Source: an uncultured Bacteroidales bacterium (lineage in GTDB: Bacteria > Bacteroidota > Bacteroidia > Bacteroidales > Bacteroidaceae). Taken from it: DNA of 64,000 nucleotides. Both the position numbers and the translations under genes were made by a program. The DNA is taken from positions 1 through 64,000 of the forward strand of contig CADBWR010000010.1 in the NCBI GenBank assembly GCA_902798425.1, in the 5' to 3' direction. The notes under the pieces were generated by a model. That model ran no database searches, was not told the DNA's origin, and saw only the letters and a program-made list of their open reading frames with translations. Every line of letters begins with the position of its first letter. Position 1 is the first letter of the stretch. Positions 1 to 5,912 of the stretch are shown in pieces.

Positions 1-1
1 A

Positions 2-557
2 GAATTACAGTGGCAGTTTGATGAACAAAAGAAACAAGAGGCCCATCGCCAACAACTGATATGGGCGGCTGTAGCGTTAGTGTTTCTCCTTTTCATCATC
101 ATGCTCTTAGTACTGTATATCCGCTATCGCAGAGCAAAGGAGCGTATAGTGCTCACTGAACAGCAAATGCAGATTAACAGTTATATCAATGAAATAGCTC
201 AACTGAAGAGGCTGCAAACAGATACTAATATCACAAAGCAGATAGAAGAGTTGAACAGTAAGATTCGTGAACTAGTAGAACATGAGTCACCTCGTCTTAT
301 TCATGGTAAACTACTCTATGATGACGTTAAAAAGAACGGCACCACATCAGGCTGGTCGAACGACGACTACAAATGCTTCATCGACTACTATAAGGCCATC
401 GACTTCCCAATATGCCCCCAAGACCGCCCACAACACCTTCTTCCTCATCCTCTATGAGATGGGACTGGAAGACCGCGACGTCCGCCGCATCATGGGCATC
501 ACGCAAGAGGCCATCCGCTCCACAAGGTACAGAATCTTGCAGAATGGAAAGAAGTAG
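2..557 (+). pseudogene. 3' end of membrane-anchored regulator (DUF6377-like), frameshifted
   Basis: The frame is open from the left edge and reads about 25 residues, one hydrophobic helix (near 60-125), a basic RYRR stop-transfer and a coiled coil rich in Q, E and K (near 135-280). A conserved-looking C-terminus follows: W..DDY.CFIDYY. That frame stops at 457. The expected continuation, a helix-turn-helix-like tail (FFLILYEMGLEDRD.RRIMGIT.EAIRSTRYRI), lies in the next frame and ends at 557. The reading frame therefore shifts by an indel between about 395 and 420, and the linker also looks short, as after a small deletion. Family knowledge: Bacteroidales proteins with N-terminal TPRs, one membrane helix and this tail are annotated as DUF6377-like regulators. 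The TPR part would lie outside the window. I infer a pseudogene; a sequencing error is possible. Confidence 0.6.
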
Positions 558-563
558 GGAATG

Positions 564-638
564 TTAAAAGCCCTCACGCTTGCAGAACTCCCGCAGCGTC
601 TCAATGTCTAAACTGTTATTACTGAATCTTTGTTCCAT
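564..638 (-). other. 24-codon ORF or C-terminal remnant downstream of the OLD gene
   Basis: On the minus strand an ATG at 638-636 opens a 24-codon frame ending at TAA 566-564. Its last residues read LDIETLREFCKREGF, which has the composition of a real protein C-terminus. A stop lies two codons upstream, so it is either an independent short peptide or the relic of a gene whose front was removed when the neighbouring AT-rich genes arrived. It is more GC-rich than the OLD gene. No function can be assigned. Confidence 0.25.
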
Positions 639-701
639 AAGTCATATGTTTCTTGAATTGACACATTCTTACAATGTAGGAGGGCTATCATTAATATTTG
701 A

Positions 702-2369
702 TTATAATTTTGACTCAATAATTGAAACAAGTTTATTGATGACCTTGCATTTAGAATCATCTACAGCATTAGTAGCATTATTATTAACGCATGATGCTAC
801 TAAATACTTTATATCTTTTTCTACATCTTCATTCCATATCTTACCTGCATCATTAAAAATCTCTTTGACGTTTTCAGACCAGACTTTGCTTTTATTTTTC
901 ATCTTACCTGTATCTAAATCTACATCGTATTTATCTATTACAGCTTGACGATATATGTTTATAGCAATAGAGTCTTCAAATTCAGCATATTTCATGCCAT
1001 CACATGTACATAAAAGATAGTTTTGATTATTTATCAAATGTTGATCTAAAGCCTTATTTATTGCTTGGTTGGCGGCATTGTCAGAATCCATAAAAACCAC
1101 TGCTTGACCAATTAATTGGTTGGTCATAGTTAAATAATACGATAATCCCCCTGTACCCCCCATAGGCATAATAGATAATCTGTGTGTTGTCATAGCTGTT
1201 TTTAATTTCTTACTTCTATTCGATAATAACGCTTTTAAAGAAATAGCATCAGTTTCGCCTTCAACCAACAACATAACTTCTGCATCGTACAAATTATCAG
1301 AAGCCTTTACGCCAAGAACATTCCTGATTTCACGGATATTTGTTGCTTGTTTGGCTACACCTTCTTCAACAATGATATTTTTATTTACATATTCTCGATT
1401 TACGAAAAGTGGATTATGAGTAGAGATAATCACCTGGCTTTTAGATGACAATGAATATATCGATTCTCGGAGTCTATTAATGGCTTCAGGATGAAGATGA
1501 GCCTCAGGCTCCTCTATAGCTACTACAGACATGCCTGATTCATTAATATGAATGTTATTCAATAATGCCAATGTTACCAGGCTTTTTACTCCATCCCCCT
1601 TATTCTGGATGTCTGTATTTTGCCCATCATTAATGCGAATAGAGACATCCCTATAACGTTCCAAAGTAATCCGATTGTCAAAACGAATAGATACATCTGT
1701 TACATTGGGGAGGAAATCGGAAAGAGTTGTTTTAACGGCCTGTTCTAATCTTTTCATTATTGGCTCCTGTAAGGAACTGATTGTTTGAACGGCATCTTTG
1801 TATTTTTTGTCATCTTCAAGTAATGATAATTCACGCATTACTTGCCTTCTTATTTCACGTAGTGCATCATCCTCCGTTCGTACTGCAGGGATATAATTAA
1901 ACTCAATATTTTGTGCAATGTATTTGCAAATATATCGTGACTTCTGATTTAGCTCCTTACTTCCTTTTCCATTTTTTACAACCTTTAATTCAGGCCTGTT
2001 ATTCTGGTCGAATGAAATGCGTATAGGTAAATAACCGTTCAGGACATGGTTATACCTATTTTTGAATTCCTGTACTTCGTTGGGCGTCAATTCAAATTCA
2101 AGTGTAAACTCTGACTCCTTTTTTTTCTTCTTTGATTTTTGTAGTGAGACGGGATAGTCTGTTTCCCAATCATATAATGAACGGCTACGTCGAATTCCCA
2201 ATGGATCTTGATAATATCTCAAAGCTATCATTGATAAATTAATTGCTCTAAGCAGATTAGACTTTCCTTCATTGTTCTTACCAACGAGAATTGTTATATC
2301 TGATATTGCAATCTTATTTGCAGAAGTGATACTTCTATAGTTATTTACTGTGAATGAAACAAGTTTCAT
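702..2369 (-). CDS. OLD-family ATP-dependent endonuclease (ATPase + TOPRIM)
   Basis: This 555-residue protein has the layout of overcoming-lysogenization-defect (OLD) nucleases. An N-terminal ABC/SMC-type ATPase has Walker A GKNNEGKS at residues 30-37, a Walker B VVAIEEPEAHLHPE near 282-295 and the H-loop STHNP near 316-320. A C-terminal TOPRIM domain follows, with the acidic motifs LLVEGETD near 367-374 and MDSD at 427-430. Family knowledge: the ATPase gates a metal-dependent DNA nickase/nuclease, and relatives take part in phage defence. No UvrD-like helicase (GajB) or reverse transcriptase lies beside it, so it is not a Gabija or a retron in this window; it looks like a solitary class 1 OLD. 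It lies 150 bp downstream of, and on the same strand as, a DUF4143 ATPase, without a clear promoter of its own. The gene is visibly richer in A+T than the housekeeping genes to the right, which suggests transfer. Confidence 0.88.
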   Translation of the reverse strand: MKLVSFTVNNYRSITSANKIAISDITILVGKNNEGKSNLLRAINLSMIALRYYQDPLGIRRSRSLYDWETDYPVSLQKSKKKKKESEFTLEFELTPNEVQEFKNRYNHVLNGYLPIRISFDQNNRPELKVVKNGKGSKELNQKSRYICKYIAQNIEFNYIPAVRTEDDALREIRRQVMRELSLLEDDKKYKDAVQTISSLQEPIMKRLEQAVKTTLSDFLPNVTDVSIRFDNRITLERYRDVSIRINDGQNTDIQNKGDGVKSLVTLALLNNIHINESGMSVVAIEEPEAHLHPEAINRLRESIYSLSSKSQVIISTHNPLFVNREYVNKNIIVEEGVAKQATNIREIRNVLGVKASDNLYDAEVMLLVEGETDAISLKALLSNRSKKLKTAMTTHRLSIMPMGGTGGLSYYLTMTNQLIGQAVVFMDSDNAANQAINKALDQHLINNQNYLLCTCDGMKYAEFEDSIAINIYRQAVIDKYDVDLDTGKMKNKSKVWSENVKEIFNDAGKIWNEDVEKDIKYLVASCVNNNATNAVDDSKCKVINKLVSIIESKL

Positions 2370-2401
2370 ATAGATAACAATATAATATGTTTACTGTGTT
2401 A

Positions 2402-2491
2402 TTATTTAAACTCATGCAATTTTTTTATCAACCTTCCAAGGTCAGAGTCTGTATAATCTCTGTCACTGTTTAGCTTCTCATACATAGACAT
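2402..2491 (-). other. 29-codon ORF between the DUF4143 ATPase and OLD genes
   Basis: In the 150 bp between the two large minus-strand genes, an ATG at 2491-2489 starts a 29-codon frame ending at TAA 2404-2402, 32 bp before the OLD start. The peptide is hydrophilic and charged (it contains MYEKLNSDRDY and GRLIKKLHEF). The same frame is open further upstream to a stop inside the end of the preceding gene, so this may be the tail of a decayed gene. No recognisable family; weak evidence for expression. Confidence 0.25.
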
Positions 2492-2519
2492 AGGGTTATT
2501 AGCATTGGCTGTGGATGTG

Positions 2520-3986
2520 TTAGATGTTTTGTGAGGTTAGAAAGGCTTTGAACCTATTAAAGCCAACAGTATATGCATAAATCGCAGACGGAATGAACTC
2601 TAATTTTACCGTTCTTAGTTGCTTTACACCACGTTTAGTTAACGATGTCACCAACGCTCTTTCCATATGATTATTCTCCATGAAATACAGGAGAGACTTT
2701 AACTCTGCTGGTTTATCGAAATAACGGTCTGACCATTTTACCTCTACTGCCCAGTCGGCTTTTTGTTTTGCTATATCAATGCCTACAATATCTACTTCAC
2801 CAGGTGCAGTCCCCTTATTCCAATTGGCATATTTTATTATAGATGTACGCGTTTGTAACCATTGTGCAAAGATAGCAGTTTCCACCATTCCTCCAATCGC
2901 CGGATCGGTCTCTGTAAGTGGTGAAAAGAGAGCACAACGGAGTGAAGGATTAGTAAGATATATCTTAAATGATGTTATGCGCTGCATCGTTTTTGCATTA
3001 GCATCAACCTTATAAACTATGTTTATGAGGAATGCCGCTTCAAGATACATCAAATACTTCTTTAGCACCTCTTTCTTGATTTCCGATTCTCTAGATATTA
3101 CTTCGTATGAAAATTCTTCTCCGGAATGATATGCGATATATATAAAGAGGCGGTTCAACTCTTGCGTGTCCTGTATACCGTACAAACTTGGAAGATCTCT
3201 GAGTAATACCTTATCTACAATGTCGTGTCGGATATATTGACCAGGATCTTGCCTCATCTTTTCTGAAAATACGATTTCCGGATAACCGCCAAAATTGATA
3301 TAGTCAATAAAATAACTGTTAAGCTTACCGATATCCAACGTGTCAACAAAAGAACTCAACGGGTCATCAACATTTTTTTGCTTATTAATAATAATACTAT
3401 AAAGATTAAGCAAATGTATATATTCATTGAAAGTCAATGGAGGTAGCATAAAATTGGTAAATCGTCCGGCACCACTTTCATTGCTTTTCATCTTCAATGC
3501 TGCAGCTGCGGAACCTGAAGCGATAAACTTGGCACTTCGGAAAGTGTCTATCATTGATTTTAAATGAACTTCCCAGTCTTTCAGATATTGTATTTCATCA
3601 TAGAACACATAATAGTCGTCTTGGGCATTGACATTATTCAATGCTTCTTTTGCCAATGAAAAGAGTTCTTCTAATGATATATTATTGTAGATTGGAGTAT
3701 CAATAGACAGATATATAATACGTTGTGCAGGCACGCCATCATTAATTAGTCTTTCAATGGCATGATATATCATGACCGTTTTTCCTATACGTCTCGGTCC
3801 CATCAATATGACTCCACGACGAATGTCTCTATTGGTTACTTCTTGATAAAAGCTATCCAGATAGAGTCTATGTCGCATCTCATGGAAATCTTGAGGAATG
3901 GCATTTGTTTCCCACCACGGATTGTCATTCCTCATCCTTTTTATAATCTGTTCATTCAAGTACGGTGCCCTATTATTCATACGCAT
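2520..3986 (-). CDS. AAA_14 / DUF4143 ATP-binding protein
   Basis: A 488-residue cytoplasmic ATPase. The N-terminal AAA_14 domain shows Walker A GPRRIGKT at residues 63-70, Walker B YYVFYDEIQYLKDW near 125-138, a sensor-like FIASGSAAA and an arginine-finger region GAGRFTNFMLPPLTFNEY. The C-terminal half is DUF4143, with a PD-(D/E)XK-like pattern (GEVDIVGI, then WAVEVKWSD), as is usual in the family. The role of these ATPases is not established; they are common in accessory regions of Bacteroidales. The start chosen is the first of two close ATGs (3986; the other is 3980). A -7 box TACATTTG on the minus strand at 4010-4003 would give a very short leader. Two palindromes lie upstream at 4055-4125 and could be a regulator's binding sites. 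The gene is AT-rich and probably cotranscribed with the downstream OLD nuclease. Confidence 0.85.
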   Translation of the reverse strand: MRMNNRAPYLNEQIIKRMRNDNPWWETNAIPQDFHEMRHRLYLDSFYQEVTNRDIRRGVILMGPRRIGKTVMIYHAIERLINDGVPAQRIIYLSIDTPIYNNISLEELFSLAKEALNNVNAQDDYYVFYDEIQYLKDWEVHLKSMIDTFRSAKFIASGSAAAALKMKSNESGAGRFTNFMLPPLTFNEYIHLLNLYSIIINKQKNVDDPLSSFVDTLDIGKLNSYFIDYINFGGYPEIVFSEKMRQDPGQYIRHDIVDKVLLRDLPSLYGIQDTQELNRLFIYIAYHSGEEFSYEVISRESEIKKEVLKKYLMYLEAAFLINIVYKVDANAKTMQRITSFKIYLTNPSLRCALFSPLTETDPAIGGMVETAIFAQWLQTRTSIIKYANWNKGTAPGEVDIVGIDIAKQKADWAVEVKWSDRYFDKPAELKSLLYFMENNHMERALVTSLTKRGVKQLRTVKLEFIPSAIYAYTVGFNRFKAFLTSQNI

Positions 3987-4002
3987 TTATGATTATTGGC
4001 CA

Positions 4003-4010
4003 CAAATGTA
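4003..4010 (-). promoter_or_regulatory. -7 box for the DUF4143 ATPase gene
   Basis: TACATTTG on the minus strand matches the Bacteroidetes TAnnTTTG -7 element 17 bp before the start codon. Confidence 0.5.
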
Positions 4011-4054
4011 CACAAAAAAATCAGGAAATAAAAATAAAATTTGAAGAAATTGCG

Positions 4055-4125
4055 CTTATTTCCTCAAATTTAACAGAAATAAGCATGAATTCATATACTT
4101 ATTTCCTCAAAATTACGGAAATAAG
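4055..4125. repeat. Two near-identical palindromes, 43 bp apart, upstream of the DUF4143 gene
   Basis: Copy 1 (4055-4083) has arms CTTATTTC/GAAATAAG around 13 bp. Copy 2 (4098-4125) has arms CTTATTTCC/GGAAATAAG around 10 bp. The first 14 bases of both read CTTATTTCCTCAAA. A further exact half-site CTTATTTC occurs at 4149-4156. The 43 bp offset is about four helical turns, as expected for paired dimer-binding sites on one DNA face. They lie upstream of the ATPase -7 box at 4003-4010. Confidence 0.7.
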
Positions 4126-4190
4126 CATAAAACTACATAAAGAGACTTCTTATTTCTTAGGGCCTAAACTCTATAATAGAACAAGCGCAT

Positions 4191-4230
4191 AAAAAAAACG
4201 GGGATAGGTCCAACAAGCAACCTATCCCCG
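4191..4230 (-). terminator. Rho-independent terminator of the bamD-rpoZ-DUF4293 operon
   Basis: An 11-bp perfect stem (CGGGGATAGGT at 4199-4209 with its complement at 4220-4230) is followed, reading leftwards, by eight T residues on the minus strand (4198-4191). It lies 22 bp after the last gene of the leftward operon and separates it from the AT-rich accessory genes. Confidence 0.92.
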
Positions 4231-4252
4231 TGGTGTTTCTTCTCTTAACATG

Positions 4253-4603
4253 CTATCTCAGTCGGTCGGCAGCACGCACCAACTTCTCGTCAGCAATGAC
4301 ACCTCGGCGAGCCAGCAGACAAAGTATGGCTGCAATGATGGGCAACGAGGCCGTTAGCGGCAATGCTTCAGGCTGCAGGCCCTGCTGAATGAGTACTGCC
4401 AGTACGATATACCAGGCAAGGTTGGCCAGAATGGCTACAAGGCACAGCGTGGCCTGTAAGGGACGGCGCTTAAAGAGGAAAATGGCTATCAGACTGATGG
4501 CCGATGCCAGCATCTGCACGGCAAAGAGTGACCATGCCTGAAAATGCACCATACCCAATATGACTGCAATCAACAGGAAAATGGTTTGCTTACGCTGAAT
4601 CAT
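4253..4603 (-). CDS. DUF4293 family membrane protein
   Basis: A 116-residue inner-membrane protein with four predicted helices. It starts MIQRKQTIFLL and ends ARRGVIADEKLVRAADRLR; both termini are characteristic of DUF4293, a Bacteroidetes-only family of unknown function. It is shorter than many members (which run to about 140-150 residues), because the loop after the second helix is compact. It is the last gene of the bamD-rpoZ-DUF4293 operon, 14 bp after rpoZ, and a strong terminator follows. Its function is unknown; the constant company of bamD and rpoZ in this phylum says only that it belongs to the core genome. Confidence 0.85.
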   Translation of the reverse strand: MIQRKQTIFLLIAVILGMVHFQAWSLFAVQMLASAISLIAIFLFKRRPLQATLCLVAILANLAWYIVLAVLIQQGLQPEALPLTASLPIIAAILCLLARRGVIADEKLVRAADRLR

Positions 4604-4617
4604 AAACCAAGGGGCGA

Positions 4618-4956
4618 TTAGTCGTTGGCAGCCTGCTGCTCACGAACAGGGTCGCGCCAGTAGATCTTGTCTTCTACAAACTCCTGAGTAGCCAGCAAAG
4701 AGGGCTTCGGCAACTTCTCGTAGTAACGTGAAATCTCAATCTGCTCGCGGTTCTCGAAAACTTCCTCCAGCGAATCGTTGTAAGAAGCAAACTCAGCCAA
4801 TTTCTTAGAGAGGTCTTCCTTGATCTGAAGACTAATCTGGTTGGCACGCTTAGAGATGATTGCTACGCTCTCGTAGATGTTACCTGTCTCTTCGCAGAGA
4901 TCCATAATGTTACGTGTTACGGTATTAACCGGTGCTTTTGACTTTTTGTAATCCAT
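4618..4956 (-). CDS. rpoZ: DNA-directed RNA polymerase omega subunit (Bacteroidetes type)
   Basis: A 112-residue small protein of the RNA polymerase Rpb6/omega family. The core region contains NIYESVAIISKRANQI, the conserved helix that clamps the beta' subunit C-terminus in omega proteins. The C-terminal extension (EQIEISRYYEKLPKPSLLATQEFVEDKIYWR) is the form seen in Bacteroidetes. Family role: assembly and stability of core RNA polymerase. It lies between bamD (9 bp upstream) and DUF4293 (14 bp downstream), so it is co-transcribed with both. Confidence 0.88.
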   Translation of the reverse strand: MDYKKSKAPVNTVTRNIMDLCEETGNIYESVAIISKRANQISLQIKEDLSKKLAEFASYNDSLEEVFENREQIEISRYYEKLPKPSLLATQEFVEDKIYWRDPVREQQAAND

Positions 4957-4965
4957 ATTATTATA

Positions 4966-5793
4966 TTAATCTTTTGTTATTTTCTTACATTTTTCAATAA
5001 ACTCCTGAGCAAGAGGAGCATCCTTAGAATCAGGGAATTCAGTAAGGAAGCCATAGCATTCGTCTTCAGCATCACGATAGCGCTCAACTTTCTTACCTTC
5101 AGAACTGTTCTTGGCCAGATAATACTTACTCTTCATGATAAGTACCGAGAAGTCTTCACGCTTACTTGTGTAAGGATATGTCTTCAACGCATTCTGTGCA
5201 GTAATGATGCATGCCTCGTAGTTAGACTCGGTACCAGCATTAATATTGCCGAAATAACCTCCCAGATTATAGTAAAGCTTAGCAGACAAATACTCCTTTT
5301 GGACAAGATTATCCTGTAACTTAAAAAGACGTTCCTGAGCAGTCTCACGAAGTTTGGAGTCAGGGAAATAATCAATGAAAGTCTGATATGCATTGATGGC
5401 ACCTACTGTAGGAGTCTGGTCAAGACGGGGTTCTGGCACACTCTCATACAAAGACTGACCAATATAGAAAGCAGCCTGCTCAGCATACTCACCTTTGGGA
5501 TAGCTGGAGAAATACTTCTTGAAAGTCTGACTGGCAGACTCGTAATCACGATTATTATATTCTGCTAATGCAAGCATATAAAGACTCTCTTGGGCAGTAC
5601 TGCGACCTTTTTGGACAGTAACCACATCTTGCAGTAATGAAGCTGCCTGATTGAACTTGCCCATAGCAAAATACTGCTTGGCACTTTCGTACTTATAGGC
5701 AGTATCACGCGATTGTAATAATCTATTAAACTCGTTGGCGCATCCTGAAAACAGAATAACCGCCAAAAGTGTGATTAGAACGTTCTTTTTCAT
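4966..5793 (-). CDS. bamD: Outer membrane protein assembly factor BamD
   Basis: A lipoprotein of 275 residues with TPR-like repeats. The start is set at 5793 because the protein then opens with a good lipoprotein signal, MKKNVLITLLAVILFSGC, with lipobox cysteine 18; the longer open frame upstream overlaps uvrB and its promoter. Tandem helical repeats follow (SAKQYFAMGKFNQAASLLQ, ALAEYNNRDYESASQTF, YPKGEYAEQAAFYIG), typical of the BamD/YfiO family. Role: periplasmic-face lipoprotein of the BAM complex that inserts beta-barrel proteins into the outer membrane. First gene of a leftward operon with rpoZ and DUF4293, read from a minus-strand TAATTTTG box at 5822-5815 that diverges from the uvrB promoter. 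Confidence 0.9.
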   Translation of the reverse strand: MKKNVLITLLAVILFSGCANEFNRLLQSRDTAYKYESAKQYFAMGKFNQAASLLQDVVTVQKGRSTAQESLYMLALAEYNNRDYESASQTFKKYFSSYPKGEYAEQAAFYIGQSLYESVPEPRLDQTPTVGAINAYQTFIDYFPDSKLRETAQERLFKLQDNLVQKEYLSAKLYYNLGGYFGNINAGTESNYEACIITAQNALKTYPYTSKREDFSVLIMKSKYYLAKNSSEGKKVERYRDAEDECYGFLTEFPDSKDAPLAQEFIEKCKKITKD

Positions 5794-5814
5794 GCGATAT
5801 TCGAAATTGACGTG

Positions 5815-5822
5815 CAAAATTA
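5815..5822 (-). promoter_or_regulatory. -7 box of the bamD operon
   Basis: TAATTTTG followed by CAC on the minus strand, 22 bp before the bamD ATG. It shares the 11-mer TAATTTTGCAC with the divergent uvrB promoter. Confidence 0.75.
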
Positions 5823-5896
5823 CACATTTATAATGAGAAAAACAAAGTTTTTTGATAAAAATTAGGATTCTGAGCATTGAATTAGGAATTATTTTG

Positions 5897-5904
5897 TAAT
5901 TTTG
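5897..5904 (+). promoter_or_regulatory. -7 box of uvrB, giving a nearly leaderless mRNA
   Basis: TAATTTTG (5897-5904) with a TTG near 5877 matches the Bacteroidetes promoter. The uvrB ATG begins at 5913, only eight bases past the box, so transcription should start within a few bases of the start codon. Confidence 0.75.
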
Positions 5905-5912
5905 CACAAGAT

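Noticed and set aside
702-2369. A Gabija system or retron
   Set aside because: No UvrD-like helicase, reverse transcriptase or msr/msd-like sequence lies next to the OLD gene in this window.
4055-4125. CRISPR-like repeats
   Set aside because: Only two copies with a 14-bp spacer, and each copy is a palindrome; this fits operators, not an array.
3965-4192. A 75-codon plus-strand frame over the palindromes upstream of the DUF4143 gene
   Set aside because: Composed of AT-rich repeat sequence, without a family match or promoter.
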